Position numbers and translations under genes: made by a program
DNA from: an uncultured Balneola sp.
GTDB taxonomy: Bacteria > Bacteroidota > Rhodothermia > Balneolales > Balneolaceae
Direction of reading: 5' to 3'
Assembly (NCBI GenBank): GCA_902529115.1
Contig: CABZVB010000002.1
Location: forward strand, 1 to 64,000
DNA length: 64,000 bases
Part shown: piece after piece, positions 1 to 9,951 of the stretch
Layout: each line of letters starts with the position of its first letter
Position numbering within the stretch: position 1 is the first letter of the stretch
Notes under the pieces: model-generated
What the model was told of the DNA's origin: nothing
Databases searched by the model: none
The model's input: only the letters and a program-made list of their open reading frames with translations

Positions 1-88
1 ACTAATGGTTTGTTGTCTATTGACATTGAAATATATGTTAATATTAATACCTCAAAGTCGACTTTCGACTCTGGGATAAGGTTATGAT

Positions 89-745
89 TTATTCTATTAT
101 GATAGATTCTTTTATCTTATTAACGATGTATTGGACTTGCTTATCAAAACTAAATGCTGAGCTATCCACTAAAATCGCGTCATCTGCTTGCTTCAACGGG
201 TCTTCTTCTCGGGTTGAGTCGATTTGATCTCGCCGATTAATCTCAGCAACTACATCAGAGTAACTCATTTGAATACCTTTTGAGTTAAGTTCCTTGTACC
301 TTCTTTTAGCTCTGGTTTCAAGATCAGCTATCATGAAAAACTTGCATTTAGCGTTTGGAAATACCGCTGTACCTAAGTCTCGTCCATCAGCAATGTATAG
401 GTCATGTTGGACTGCCTTCTTCATTATAGCATTAATAAATTCTCTGACCTTTGCTTTAGCAGCAATGCCACTAACATGCAATGAAACCATGGGGTCTCTA
501 ATAGCTTCGGTTATTACTTCGCCATTTAGAGTGACTTGAAATTCATTGTCGAATTTAAAAGTAAGCTGAGCAGAATAAAGTGATTCAAAGAACTTAGGTA
601 ATGATTGCTCACTTTTTAAAAAAAGATAGGTTACTGCGCGATAGAGAGCTCCAGAATCTAAATATTGGATATTTAGTTCATGAGCCACTGCACGTGCAGT
701 AGAACTTTTTCCCGATCCAGCGGGGCCATCTATTACCACTATCAT
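89..745 (-). CDS. cmk: Cytidylate kinase
   Basis: Cytoplasmic kinase that phosphorylates CMP and dCMP with ATP in pyrimidine nucleotide synthesis. The 218-residue product has the P-loop GPAGSGKSS at residues 7-15, the substrate-binding DSGALYR at 30-36, DGRDLGT at 120-126, and the lid region RRDQIDSTREEDPL at 171-184. These are the standard landmarks of bacterial Cmk, and the length is normal. The ATG opens directly into the MIVVIDGPAG strand, so the start is secure. It is transcribed divergently from rpsT across about 118 bp. A short stem (AGTCGA-CTT-TCGACT, 56-70) lies just beyond the stop and could mark the transcript end, but no T-run follows it. Confidence 0.96.
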   Translation of the reverse strand: MIVVIDGPAGSGKSSTARAVAHELNIQYLDSGALYRAVTYLFLKSEQSLPKFFESLYSAQLTFKFDNEFQVTLNGEVITEAIRDPMVSLHVSGIAAKAKVREFINAIMKKAVQHDLYIADGRDLGTAVFPNAKCKFFMIADLETRAKRRYKELNSKGIQMSYSDVVAEINRRDQIDSTREEDPLKQADDAILVDSSAFSFDKQVQYIVNKIKESIIIE

Positions 746-863
746 TATAGAAAAGTAAAAATACGCCGAAATAAGTAATTATTCAATCTTTTATTGATTA
801 GAATAAAACTAAGCCGTAATTTCACTATTCTATTTATAAAAAAGTCTAAACTCCGGATTAGGA

Positions 864-1115
864 ATGGCCCAGAATAAATCAGCAATAAAACGCGACCGAC
901 AAAATGTAAAGCGTAACGCGCAAAATCGTGCTAGACGATCTAAAATGCGCACACTTATTAAAAAGGTGATGACATCAACGAATAAAGATGAAGCACTTGC
1001 ATCATATAAGGAAGCTGTATCTTATCTAGATAAAATGAGTGTAAAAGGTGTAATTCATACCAATAATGTTGCTAGAAAAAAAGCACAACTTACTCGCCAC
1101 ATAAACGCTCTTTAG
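864..1115 (+). CDS. rpsT: 30S ribosomal protein S20
   Basis: Small basic protein that binds 16S rRNA early in 30S assembly. The 83 residues start MAQNKSAIKRDRQNVKRNAQ and carry the typical RRSKMRTLIKK segment and the C-terminal GVIHTNNVARKKAQL motif. The length matches the family. AGGA sits immediately before the ATG, closer than a useful Shine-Dalgarno, as is common in this branch of bacteria. The gene lies 4 bp ahead of gpmI on the same strand, so the two are probably cotranscribed. Confidence 0.97.
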   Translation: MAQNKSAIKRDRQNVKRNAQNRARRSKMRTLIKKVMTSTNKDEALASYKEAVSYLDKMSVKGVIHTNNVARKKAQLTRHINAL

Positions 1116-1119
1116 GCTT

Positions 1120-2637
1120 ATGTCTACGCTCAAATCCAAAGTTATGCTAGTAATCCTGGATGGCTTTGGTGTAGCAAAAGATCCCAATGTTAGTGCAATA
1201 GATCAGGCTAATATGCCTTACTATAAATCACTCATTAGTGTTATGCCTAACACTCTACTATCTGCAAGTGGGGAGGATGTAGGCTTACCAGATAATCAAT
1301 TCGGCAATTCAGAAGTAGGCCACTTGAATATCGGAGCTGGACGCATCGTTTGGCAAGCTCTTTCAAGAATAAATAAAGATATTCGCGAGGGTGGCTTCTA
1401 CACCAATCCTATTTTTTTAAAATCTATACAAGCTGCAAAAAAAAGCGGATACATTCACGTGATGGGTTTATTTTCCGACGGAGGCGTCCATTCTCATATT
1501 AATCACCTATATGCCATTCTGACCTTAGCAAAAAAAGAAGGACTCAAAGAAGTATATGTGCATGCATTTACAGATGGACGAGATACCTCCCCTCACTCTG
1601 GGTTATCGTATCTTAAGGAGTTTCAACTGAGAGCAAAACAAATTGGTATAGGAAAGATTGTAAGTATTGTTGGACGATATTTTGCTATGGATAGAGATAA
1701 TCGTTGGAATCGAGTTAAAAAGGCATATGATTTATTAACAGCTGGTAAAGGTAATTTGTTTGAAGATGCAAAAGAAGCTATCCAAGCATCCTATTCTGCA
1801 GGTGTTACCGATGAATTTATTGAACCTATCTGCATAGGAAAACGTAATCATGGCAGAATACAACAAGATGATGCGGTTATATTTTACAATATTAGAGGCG
1901 ATAGAGCCCGTGAAATAACACAAGCCTTCACTGAGAAAGAATTTGATGAGTTTGACACACACATTACAAACCTTCATTACACCTGTTTTACCTCTTATGA
2001 TCAAACTTTTAAGTACGTGTCGGTTGCTTATCCACCTCAAGATCTAGTAAATACACTTGGGGAATGGGTATCCAAAAATGGAAAAAAGCAATTTAGAATT
2101 GCAGAAACTGAGAAATTTCCTCATGTGACATACTTTTTCAACGGCGGCATTGAAGAGCCCAATGAAGGAGAAGTTCGCAAAGTCATACCTAGTCCCAAGG
2201 TGGCAACATACGATTTGCAACCCGAAATGAGTATTGCTGAAGTGGCAGAAAGATTAGTATCGGCTCTGAAAGAAAATAAATACGACTTAGTCGTTTTAAA
2301 CTTTGCAAATCCAGACATGGTTGGTCATACTGGGAACATGCAAGCAGCTATAAAAGCGGTTGAAGCAGTAGATACAGAACTTCAAAAAGTAGTAACTGCC
2401 GCCACTGAAATGGGTTATAAAACCCTTATAACAGCCGATCATGGAAATGCAGACCAAATGGTAAAAGAGGATGGAAGTCCACATACTGCCCATACTACCT
2501 CTTTTGTACCAGCCATATTAGTAGGGCTTAGTGATGAATTACTTCACGAAGGTAAACTCGCAGATATAGCACCTACACTACTCAAAATGATGGGCTTAGC
2601 TAAGCCAAGTGAAATGACAGGGAGTGCTTTATACTGA
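1120..2637 (+). CDS. gpmI: 2,3-bisphosphoglycerate-independent phosphoglycerate mutase
   Basis: Glycolytic, manganese-dependent enzyme that interconverts 3- and 2-phosphoglycerate. The 505-residue length is typical. VILDGFG at 11-17 supplies the first metal-binding Asp, and GNSEVGHLNIGAGR (62-75) contains the catalytic Ser64 that forms the phosphoserine intermediate. FSDGGVHSHINHL, FTDGRDTSP and the metal site TADHGNADQM near residue 438 follow in the expected order. It starts 4 bp after the rpsT stop, which suggests translational coupling. I see no clear terminator after it before the clpC upstream region. Confidence 0.97.
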   Translation: MSTLKSKVMLVILDGFGVAKDPNVSAIDQANMPYYKSLISVMPNTLLSASGEDVGLPDNQFGNSEVGHLNIGAGRIVWQALSRINKDIREGGFYTNPIFLKSIQAAKKSGYIHVMGLFSDGGVHSHINHLYAILTLAKKEGLKEVYVHAFTDGRDTSPHSGLSYLKEFQLRAKQIGIGKIVSIVGRYFAMDRDNRWNRVKKAYDLLTAGKGNLFEDAKEAIQASYSAGVTDEFIEPICIGKRNHGRIQQDDAVIFYNIRGDRAREITQAFTEKEFDEFDTHITNLHYTCFTSYDQTFKYVSVAYPPQDLVNTLGEWVSKNGKKQFRIAETEKFPHVTYFFNGGIEEPNEGEVRKVIPSPKVATYDLQPEMSIAEVAERLVSALKENKYDLVVLNFANPDMVGHTGNMQAAIKAVEAVDTELQKVVTAATEMGYKTLITADHGNADQMVKEDGSPHTAHTTSFVPAILVGLSDELLHEGKLADIAPTLLKMMGLAKPSEMTGSALY

Positions 2638-2987
2638 ATCTTTAGAAATCAGCAGAACTTGATCACATTATGCTAAATAAAGGTAATAGTGTTATCTTCA
2701 AGTATCCAAAAAAATCGGTATTTATAATAATTTAGCTGAACCATGAGTTACATAATTTCAAAAAAAAGATACAGATAGGGTCATTTTGTTTGCATTTAGA
2801 TAGATGCCCTGCTACATTCGTTGAGAACGATTTGAAAAGTTTGATAGTTTAAAATTACAATTAGTCATCAGTTTAAACATTCAACAATTTAAATCACTCG
2901 ATCAGGTCATAATTCAAATATTTTTGAAAGATCGATTAGTTAATCAAATGAAAGTAATTTCAATTCATAGAGAAAAAGGACGATCAT
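2638..2987. other. 350-bp intergenic region upstream of clpC
   Basis: No coding frame or RNA is evident. The only promoter-like element I can point to is TATTTTTG at 2919-2926, which fits the Bacteroidota -7 consensus TAnnTTTG, but no convincing TTTG -33 box lies at the right distance. AAAAAGGA at 2973-2980 is a plausible Shine-Dalgarno for clpC. No CIRCE-like or CtsR-like inverted repeat was found by eye. Confidence 0.3.
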
Positions 2988-5642
2988 ATGGAGGGTAATT
3001 TCTCAAGTAAGGTTAGAGACGTAATCCAATTCAGTCGCGAAGAAGCACTTCGACTAGGGCATGATTATATAGGTACCGAACATTTAATTTTAGGTATAGT
3101 TCGACTTGGCGATGGGGTTGCGGTACGCATACTCAAAAACCTAGACTGTGATTTATTTAAATTAAAAAAGACTATTGAGGACACCGTACGAGGTACTGGG
3201 GGATCCGTCACCATTGGGAATATACCTCTTACCAAGCAGGCAGAAAAAGTTCTCAGAATAACTTATTTGGAAGCTAAATTGTACAAAAGTGATACCATAG
3301 GAACGGAGCACCTACTACTATCACTTCTTCGAGACGATGAAAATATAGCTGCACAAATCCTTCAGCAACTTAATATAACTTATGATTCAGTTCGCGAGGA
3401 ATTGGATCTCATTATTTCAGGTAAAACTAGAGATGACTACAAAAGTCCTTCAGCAGTAGCTTCAGGTGAGGCAGATATCAGTGGGTCAGGAAAATCAGGA
3501 AGCGCAAAAGAGAAAAAGAACGATAAATCAAAAACACCTGTACTAGATAATTTCGGTAGAGATCTTACCCAACTAGCCGAGGAAGGTAAATTAGATCCCA
3601 TTATTGGTCGTGATAAAGAAATAGAACGCGTTGCTCAGGTCCTGAGTAGACGCAAAAAAAATAACCCTGTATTAATCGGTGAGCCAGGTGTTGGTAAAAC
3701 AGCTATTGCAGAAGGTTTAGCCTCAAGAATAGTTGACCGTAAAGTATCACGTATACTTTTTGACAAAAGAGTCATTGCTCTAGACATAGCAGCATTAGTT
3801 GCAGGCACTAAGTATAGAGGTCAATTCGAAGAACGTATGAAGGCAGTCATGACTGAATTAGAAAAAACTGATAACGTCATACTTTTCATTGATGAACTCC
3901 ATACTATCGTAGGAGCTGGTGGTGCAAGTGGATCATTAGATGCCTCTAACATGCTCAAGCCAGCTCTAGCTAGAGGAGATGTACAGGCTATTGGTGCCAC
4001 CACTTTAAACGAATACCGTCAGTTTATTGAAAAAGATGGTGCTTTAGAAAGACGCTTTCAAAAAATCATGGTTGATCCAACTACTCCAGAAGAAACCCTT
4101 GAAATATTAAATCAAATTAAACCAAAGTATGAAAAGCATCATTCAGTACGCTACTCCGACGATGCACTTGTTTCGTGTGTAAAGCTTACCGACCGCTATG
4201 TTCCTGATCACTTTTTACCAGATAAAGCAATTGATGCTATGGATGAAGCTGGTGCTCGAGTTCATATAGCAAATATTAATGTCCCTAAGCATATAATGGA
4301 GCTAGAAGAAACCATCGAAAAGACTAGTACTGAAAAGAACACTATGGTTAAAAAGCAACGCTTCGAGGAAGCCGCACGACTTCGAGATAAAGAAAAAAGA
4401 CTTATTGAGGACTTAGAAGTAGCTAAAAGAGATTGGGAAAAAGAATCTGAAGAAATAGTATTTGATGTACAGGAAGATGATGTTGCTTCAGTTATTGCCA
4501 TGATGAGTGGTGTTCCTGTGAATAAAATCTCTCAAAATGAAGGTCAAAAGCTCCTTAACATGAAGGCTCGACTTAGTGGAAAAGTAATTGGTCAAGATGA
4601 AGCTATAGACAAATTATCAAAAGCTATTCAACGAACCCGCGCAGGGCTGAAAGATCCTACCCGTCCAATAGGTTCTTTTGTATTTTTAGGACCAACAGGT
4701 GTGGGTAAAACCGAACTCGCCAAAGTTCTGGCTAAATATTTGTTTGATAAAGATGAAGCTCTTATACGAGTAGATATGAGCGAATATATGGAAAAATTTA
4801 GTGTATCTAGACTGATTGGAGCTCCTCCAGGCTATGTGGGATATGAAGAAGGAGGCGTTTTAACCGAAAAAGTACGCCGCAAACCATATAGTGTCATTTT
4901 ATTGGATGAAATTGAAAAAGCACATCCAGATGTGTTCAATATATTACTGCAAGTTTTAGATGATGGAATATTAACTGACAGCCTAGGGCGTCGTGTAGAT
5001 TTCAGGAATACTATCATTATCATGACATCTAATATTGGTGCTCGTGATATTAAAAACATGGGTAAGGGAATTGGATTTGCTGGTCAAGGCGAAAATACTT
5101 TTGACTATGCAAAAATGAAGAGTACTATACAGGACGCACTCAAAAAAGTTTTTAATCCTGAATTTTTAAATCGTATAGACGATGTGATCACCTTTAAGCC
5201 TCTTGAAAAAGAAGATATTTATCATATAATCGATGTGCTAAGCGAGGAATTATTTCACCGAATTAAAGAGGTGGGTTATAATGTCGAATTGACCAAAGGT
5301 GCTAAGGACTTTATAACTGATAAAGGATTTGACCCAAAATATGGGGCTCGTCCGCTTAAAAGAGCTATTCAACGATACATTGAAGATCCACTTGCTGAAG
5401 CATTACTAGAGAATAAAAAACCAGAAGGATCTACAATTAAAATAAAATTGAATAAATCTAGAAATGACTTAAGTTTTAGTTGGAGTATTGCAAAGTCTAA
5501 ATCAGTTAAAACGTCAAATGAAAACCGTCCCCAGATTGAAAACCCTAAACAGAACTCCAATCAAGATGGTAGCCTAGACGATATCGCTACAGGAGAAAAA
5601 GACACATCTAATTCATCTCAAGAACAGGCGAGAAAAGTATAA
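2988..5642 (+). CDS. clpC: ATP-dependent Clp protease ATP-binding subunit ClpC
   Basis: Class I AAA+ unfoldase that feeds substrates to ClpP. The 884 residues contain two Clp-N repeats (about 1-150), AAA-1 with Walker A GEPGVGKT near 231, a UVR-type coiled segment ([14 protein letters not shown]) in the M-domain region that marks ClpC rather than ClpB, and AAA-2 with Walker [10 protein letters not shown] near 567. The IGF tripeptide (GKGIGFAG) used for docking to ClpP is present. The C-terminal ~50 residues are polar and low-complexity ([19 protein letters not shown]...), longer than in most ClpC. Arginine-finger and sensor motifs look intact. AAAAAGGA 7 bp upstream supports the ATG chosen. 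Only 7 bp separate its stop from the stop of the convergent neighbour. Confidence 0.96.
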   Translation: MEGNFSSKVRDVIQFSREEALRLGHDYIGTEHLILGIVRLGDGVAVRILKNLDCDLFKLKKTIEDTVRGTGGSVTIGNIPLTKQAEKVLRITYLEAKLYKSDTIGTEHLLLSLLRDDENIAAQILQQLNITYDSVREELDLIISGKTRDDYKSPSAVASGEADISGSGKSGSAKEKKNDKSKTPVLDNFGRDLTQLAEEGKLDPIIGRDKEIERVAQVLSRRKKNNPVLIGEPGVGKTAIAEGLASRIVDRKVSRILFDKRVIALDIAALVAGTKYRGQFEERMKAVMTELEKTDNVILFIDELHTIVGAGGASGSLDASNMLKPALARGDVQAIGATTLNEYRQFIEKDGALERRFQKIMVDPTTPEETLEILNQIKPKYEKHHSVRYSDDALVSCVKLTDRYVPDHFLPDKAIDAMDEAGARVHIANINVPKHIMELEETIEKTSTEKNTMVKKQRFEEAARLRDKEKRLIEDLEVAKRDWEKESEEIVFDVQEDDVASVIAMMSGVPVNKISQNEGQKLLNMKARLSGKVIGQDEAIDKLSKAIQRTRAGLKDPTRPIGSFVFLGPTGVGKTELAKVLAKYLFDKDEALIRVDMSEYMEKFSVSRLIGAPPGYVGYEEGGVLTEKVRRKPYSVILLDEIEKAHPDVFNILLQVLDDGILTDSLGRRVDFRNTIIIMTSNIGARDIKNMGKGIGFAGQGENTFDYAKMKSTIQDALKKVFNPEFLNRIDDVITFKPLEKEDIYHIIDVLSEELFHRIKEVGYNVELTKGAKDFITDKGFDPKYGARPLKRAIQRYIEDPLAEALLENKKPEGSTIKIKLNKSRNDLSFSWSIAKSKSVKTSNENRPQIENPKQNSNQDGSLDDIATGEKDTSNSSQEQARKV

Positions 5643-5649
5643 CTTATAA

Positions 5650-6711
5650 CTATCTTAGTACAAACTCACTTGCCAGACCAGTCAATAAAAGAAAATCACC
5701 CTTTTGGCTCAAGTTTATTGGCGCATATTGTTTTATATCCAATATCTTAAATTTCTGTTTTGAAATTCGTCGTTCGACAATATTGATTTGGTGTAGTTCT
5801 AAATCCGTAACTGTTGGGTAAACACTAAGTTTTAACCCCGTTTGCTGAATAAGGGATTCATCTACATCTGCTGTAATTACCGCTATTGTACTTTTAGAAG
5901 GTAAGTATGCCGCAGTTAAAATGGGATTCCCCCTAACAGATGAGCTACCTACTCTTTGTGACGTATAGGAATCATACACCCCTACTCTACCGCCTGAAAA
6001 TAAGGTATGGTATCGTCCGTCTTGCGAAAACTCAACACCTTCGACCGGTTGAGAAAACTCCCACTGAGTAATCGAATTTCCATAACGATCAAATATCTTC
6101 ACCAAATCATCTAGTCCATTTTGGGCAGTGACTAAAGCAACGAATGCACCATTGTTTGAAACATGAACTCCTCGCAATTGTCTAGTTGTGCTAAAATGAA
6201 GAGAAATGGTTTTTTTTTTAGATGTTATGAGTTGTGCTGAAGAACCCACCGAGTTACCAAAAACTATTTTTGGATTGTATATAACCTGAGTTCGAAACTG
6301 TGGATCAGTTGCAAGTTCAGATACAACTTCACCATCTTCAGAACCGGAACTATTTGACTCGCTATGTATAATTTTTCCTTGTCGATTAATCCATAAAAAA
6401 TTGGCGATATTTTCTCTAATTATACTCTCAGATGGGTTTCCATAAACTAAGAATGATGGATCTTGATTAGAAGGAAAGGTATAATCAACCTGCTGTAGTA
6501 TTACTCCCGATGCATCTGAAATTATGATCTTGTTTTCAGCAACCAAAGTTTCTACTTGAATACTTGGCTCTGTGTTTCCGGTTTTGCTAACTTGTAAATC
6601 TTGGGCTTGTATACCAACTTGCCATCCAACACACATACATATAATGGTAATTTTGAGCAATAATAAGTCTCTTGAATTACATCGATTAGTTTTTTTTGCA
6701 CAGAATTTCAT
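5650..6711 (-). CDS. Secreted beta-propeller-like protein of unknown function
   Basis: I do not recognise a named family. The 353-residue product begins with an N-terminal region (CAKKTNRCNSRD) followed by a hydrophobic stretch and a signal-peptidase-like site at GIQAQ/D near residue 37, so it is probably exported. The rest is rich in beta-strand repeats of the kind seen in WD40 or YVTN propellers, for example RGVHVSNNGAFVALVTA, EGVEFSQDGRYHTLFSGG and AAYLPSKSTIAVITA, each a likely propeller blade. No enzymatic motif is visible. It converges tail to tail on clpC, and its 5' end faces the epimerase gene. It may be a lineage-specific periplasmic protein. Confidence 0.7.
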   Translation of the reverse strand: MKFCAKKTNRCNSRDLLLLKITIICMCVGWQVGIQAQDLQVSKTGNTEPSIQVETLVAENKIIISDASGVILQQVDYTFPSNQDPSFLVYGNPSESIIRENIANFLWINRQGKIIHSESNSSGSEDGEVVSELATDPQFRTQVIYNPKIVFGNSVGSSAQLITSKKKTISLHFSTTRQLRGVHVSNNGAFVALVTAQNGLDDLVKIFDRYGNSITQWEFSQPVEGVEFSQDGRYHTLFSGGRVGVYDSYTSQRVGSSSVRGNPILTAAYLPSKSTIAVITADVDESLIQQTGLKLSVYPTVTDLELHQINIVERRISKQKFKILDIKQYAPINLSQKGDFLLLTGLASEFVLR

Positions 6712-6817
6712 TCGCTTCCTAGGTCATATTAGCTTAAATTAATTAACAAAATACAGCTATTATTTTAGACATCCTTAAATAGTTTAATCAAGAATTTTTT
6801 AAGAAAATATTTGAATT

Positions 6818-7867
6818 ATGAAGTACCATCTTATCACAGGGGGATGCGGTTTTGTTGGGCGTAATTTTGTAAATAGACTTTATTCTACAACACAGGATAC
6901 TCTATTAGTAATTGATGATTTATCTGTAGGAGCTCATCCCAAAGAGTGGTTAGATCCAAGTTTTGCCAAACATAAAGAAGGTAATGTCGAATATTTTGGG
7001 GATGATAAAAGAATTATTTTTATAAATGAAGATATCCGTTCAATTTTAAATGGCCTTATAGAACGCGAAGATTATTTATATGAACATTTTGCTCTAGAAA
7101 TAGACCATTTTACCGATGTTTTCCATTTTGCAGCCATTGTTGGTGGTAGAACTACTATTGATGGTGATCCTATGAAAGTGGCGCTAGATTTGGCTATTGA
7201 TGCGTTATTTTTTAGATGGACCTGTCTTCATAAACCTAGCCGTGTTTTATATCCAAGTTCGAGTGCGGCCTACCCGGTTGACCTTCAAACTGAATCTGAC
7301 GCTGTTGCGTTGAATGAAACTGATATTAATTTTAAAAAGATGGGCCAACCTGATATGACCTATGGCTGGACCAAACTAACTGGAGAATATTTAGCATCTA
7401 TAGCAGCCTCTCATTATGGGGTCTCTGTTACCTGTATTCGACCTTTTTCGGGATATGGTGAAGATCAAGACTTAAGTTATCCTGTTCCCGCTATAGCTAG
7501 AAGAGCCGCATTATTGGAAAATCCATTCGAAGTATGGGGTTCTGGTAAACAAGGGCGTGATTTTGTTCATATCGAAGATGTGATAGACTGTACACTACTT
7601 GCGATGGATCACATTAAAGATGGTCGAGCAATAAATATCGGTTCAGGTAAACTTACCTCTTTTTTAGATCTAATTGAGATATTTACCTCATTCGCTGGAT
7701 ACACTCCAGATATCAAACCATTGTTAGACAAACCAGTAGGTGTCCATTCACGTTATGCCAACATGGATTATGTTTATGAAACTCTAGGCTGGAAGCCCAA
7801 ACTTTCACTTAAAGAAGGTATGAAGCGAGTCTACGATGTAGCTACATATAAATATACCCGAATATAA
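6818..7867 (+). CDS. NAD-dependent sugar-nucleotide epimerase/dehydratase (extended SDR)
   Basis: Cytoplasmic enzyme acting on an NDP-sugar for surface-polysaccharide synthesis; the exact substrate cannot be read from sequence. The 349 residues open with a Rossmann glycine motif (TGGCGFVGRNF), carry the catalytic YGWTK (Tyr182, Lys186), and have substrate-binding features such as IRPFSGYG and the downstream GSGKQGRDFVHIEDV, typical of the UDP-glucose 4-epimerase/GDP-mannose dehydratase superfamily. It is followed after 4 bp by a glycosyltransferase on the same strand, so the pair probably forms a small glycan operon. Confidence 0.88.
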   Translation: MKYHLITGGCGFVGRNFVNRLYSTTQDTLLVIDDLSVGAHPKEWLDPSFAKHKEGNVEYFGDDKRIIFINEDIRSILNGLIEREDYLYEHFALEIDHFTDVFHFAAIVGGRTTIDGDPMKVALDLAIDALFFRWTCLHKPSRVLYPSSSAAYPVDLQTESDAVALNETDINFKKMGQPDMTYGWTKLTGEYLASIAASHYGVSVTCIRPFSGYGEDQDLSYPVPAIARRAALLENPFEVWGSGKQGRDFVHIEDVIDCTLLAMDHIKDGRAINIGSGKLTSFLDLIEIFTSFAGYTPDIKPLLDKPVGVHSRYANMDYVYETLGWKPKLSLKEGMKRVYDVATYKYTRI

Positions 7868-7871
7868 TATA

Positions 7872-9176
7872 ATGGGTAAAATTGTTTGCTTTGGTCCTGG
7901 TCCGAGGTTTAAGGGAGGAATAGCTAACTACAATACTTCTTTAGCTAAAACATTGGATTCAAGTACTGACCATGAGATTCATATCGTATCATGGACCCAG
8001 CAGTATCCCTCAATTATACCACGAAAGTTCGAAGATACTAGCTCCAAGACAGATTTTATGGAGGGTAGTAAAATTCAAATTCACTACCTAACCAATTACA
8101 ATAATCCCTTTAGTTGGTTACAAACTGCACGATTTATTGCTGGATTAAATCCTGATAAGGTAATTTTTCAATGGGCTATTGCTATTCAGGGAATTCCAAT
8201 GGGAGTCATTGCACGTAAACTGTCTAAAATTAGTTCTACAGAAATTTTATTCGATTTACACTTTGTTGTGCAAAAAGAGGGAAGTAAAATAGATAACCTA
8301 TGTACTCAATTTGGAATTAAGCCTGCACACACTTATCTCACCCATGCTTATAAAACTGTTGATGAACTTAAGACTCTTTATCCTAATCAGTACTTTCATG
8401 TAAACGAATCAGGCAAACGCGTTGGCAATGACCTAAATGGATCTCAAGCTGAAAATCAGGCTAAATATGCTAAAACAATTATTAAACTGTATCACCCAGT
8501 ATATAACTTATATGCCCCAGATCCAGAATTTAATGTTGAGGCATTTAAAACTGAAATGGGGCTTAATAAACATGTTTTTTTATTCTTTGGCTTCATTCGT
8601 AAATATAAAGGTTTACACTTAGCTATTGAAGCATTCTCAGAGGTCGTGAAGTCACGTGATGATGTAAGTTTCTTGATTTGTGGTGAAGAATTTTGGGCCA
8701 CCTTAGATCCTAAAAAATGGACGACTAAAATAAAAAATGTTTTTTTTAGTGGTTTGAAGAAGATACTTTTGTCAAAAGATTCTGATGAACGTAATTACAG
8801 GCCACTTGAAAGTATAAAAGCCTTAGGAATCGAAGATCGAACCGTTGTAATAAATACCTTCATTCCAAACGAAGATGTACACAAGTATTTCCAAGTAGCA
8901 GATTCAAGTATCTTATTTTACGAGACAGCCACCCCTTCCGGTGTTGAATCACTCACCTATAATTTTGAATTACCTATTCTAGCTACGCATGTAGGGCACT
9001 TTCCAGAGACCGTTAAAGATGGTTACAACGGATACTTAGCCAAAGCTGATAATACTCACTCAATGGCACAAATAATGCTCAAATCGATTGACCAACCTAT
9101 AGAACGGAAACATGTGAGAAAGGCTGCAGAAAAAATGAGCTGGAAGAATTACATTCAAGCAATAATGAATAATTAA
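7872..9176 (+). CDS. GT-B glycosyltransferase (family 4-like)
   Basis: Probably transfers a sugar from a nucleotide donor during surface glycan assembly. The 434-residue protein has an N-terminal acceptor domain (FGPGPRFKGGIANYNTSLA) and a C-terminal donor domain with FFGFIRKYKGLHLAIEAF, and then PSGVESLTYNFELPILAT...GHFPETVKDGYNG, the pattern of the GT4 nucleotide-binding half. An acidic E-x7-E-like signature is only approximate. The start lies 4 bp after the epimerase stop. Donor and acceptor are unknown. Confidence 0.82.
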   Translation: MGKIVCFGPGPRFKGGIANYNTSLAKTLDSSTDHEIHIVSWTQQYPSIIPRKFEDTSSKTDFMEGSKIQIHYLTNYNNPFSWLQTARFIAGLNPDKVIFQWAIAIQGIPMGVIARKLSKISSTEILFDLHFVVQKEGSKIDNLCTQFGIKPAHTYLTHAYKTVDELKTLYPNQYFHVNESGKRVGNDLNGSQAENQAKYAKTIIKLYHPVYNLYAPDPEFNVEAFKTEMGLNKHVFLFFGFIRKYKGLHLAIEAFSEVVKSRDDVSFLICGEEFWATLDPKKWTTKIKNVFFSGLKKILLSKDSDERNYRPLESIKALGIEDRTVVINTFIPNEDVHKYFQVADSSILFYETATPSGVESLTYNFELPILATHVGHFPETVKDGYNGYLAKADNTHSMAQIMLKSIDQPIERKHVRKAAEKMSWKNYIQAIMNN

Positions 9177-9184
9177 TATACCAT

Positions 9185-9217
9185 AGTTCTTGACGATTTA
9201 TCTAAAGAACTTTCTTT
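9185..9217 (+). terminator. Possible terminator after the glycosyltransferase gene
   Basis: Inverted repeat AGTTCTT (9185-9191) and AAGAACT (9205-9211) followed by a moderately T-rich TTCTTTACTT. It lies 9 bp past the glycosyltransferase stop. The stem is short and AT-rich, so this is tentative. Confidence 0.35.
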
Positions 9218-9321
9218 ACTTAGATGATGGTTTACAGTCCCGCATAAATCCCCGATAAATAAATTTCACATTTGGCTTGTCATCAGAGTAAATATTGCAG
9301 TATCTTCTACGTCTAATTAAT

Positions 9322-9395
9322 CGGGGAGTGGCGCAGCCCGGTAGCGCATTCGCTTTGGGAGCGAAGGGTCGCAGGTTCAAATCCTGTCTCCCCGA
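9322..9395 (+). tRNA. tRNA-Pro (UGG)
   Basis: A full cloverleaf of 74 nt can be drawn. The acceptor stem pairs CGGGGAG (9322-9328) with CTCCCCG (9388-9394), with discriminator A. The anticodon loop is TTTGGGA, giving anticodon TGG. The T-arm contains GGTTCAAATCC. CCA is not encoded. It marks the left edge of the small-membrane-protein cluster. Confidence 0.97.
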
Positions 9396-9487
9396 CTTTT
9401 AATCATCCTATTTTATTGTGGGCTAAAGACTCAAATTTTTGTTGATTTTTTAGCTTCCATATTAATCCCCTAAACCTATATTTTGGT

Positions 9488-9742
9488 TTAGTTAGACTTA
9501 TTTTCAACCTCTTTTTGGTCAAGTAGTTTAACTGAGATGATTTTATTTACCTGACGATAGGTAAAATAAACTACAATCAAAGTAATTACCCCTCGCAACG
9601 GACTATTTGTAAATAAATCCTCAAACCCATCAAGGATTGGTCTATCTATAAAATAACTTAAACATAATATTATGAATAGAACATTATTGATATAATAGAA
9701 CCAATTGGGTAATTCTCCCTTTTCCATAACCCTACTCATCAA
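9488..9742 (-). CDS. Small two-helix membrane protein, cluster member 7 (unknown family)
   Basis: I do not recognise this 84-residue protein. It has two predicted membrane helices (about residues 15-33 and 50-66) joined by RPILDGFEDLFTNSPLRG. The loop resembles that of the 142-residue neighbour (RPFVEGFMEDFTDPVLYY) and, more weakly, the 74-residue member (STFKEGIIEMTTNPSYI), suggesting one paralogous family with an acidic GF(E/D)-(D/E)FT(N/D) loop. It overlaps the upstream small gene by 11 bp. A CTAAACC/GGTTTAG inverted repeat (9470-9491) spans its stop codon. Confidence 0.55.
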   Translation of the reverse strand: MMSRVMEKGELPNWFYYINNVLFIILCLSYFIDRPILDGFEDLFTNSPLRGVITLIVVYFTYRQVNKIISVKLLDQKEVENKSN

Positions 9743-9920
9743 CTATTTCTTTACTTTTTTTCCATTTTAGTATTCTCATAACAACACCATATCCCATCAT
9801 TGGAATACATATGATATACATCGCATTCATATATAAACTTGGAAGAGGGTAATAAAGGTTAAGTGATATACTAATTAGGAATATGATAAAACCTAAATCA
9901 TCATAGTGTATATGTTTCAT
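9732..9920 (-). CDS. Small membrane protein, cluster member 6 (unknown)
   Basis: A 62-residue product with two hydrophobic segments (FIIFLISISLNLYY and MYIICIPMMGYGVVM) and a short basic/acidic tail KWKKSKEIVDE. It shows no recognisable motif and lacks the GFE-FT loop of its neighbours. Its 3' end overlaps the start of the downstream 84-residue gene by 11 bp, the packing expected in a real operon. The short length keeps confidence moderate. Confidence 0.42.
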   Translation of the reverse strand: MKHIHYDDLGFIIFLISISLNLYYPLPSLYMNAMYIICIPMMGYGVVMRILKWKKSKEIVDE

Positions 9921-9951
9921 ATCATTGTTTTAGGTTTAGTAAAAGGGACTA

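Noticed and set aside
54-70. Palindrome AAAGTCGACTTT and overlapping stem AGTCGA-CTT-TCGACT at the window edge
   Set aside because: No T-run and no neighbouring gene beyond the edge to judge it against; mentioned with cmk but not called as a terminator.
294-539. 81-codon plus-strand frame opposite cmk
   Set aside because: Antisense to a well-supported kinase gene, with no ribosome-binding site or motif.
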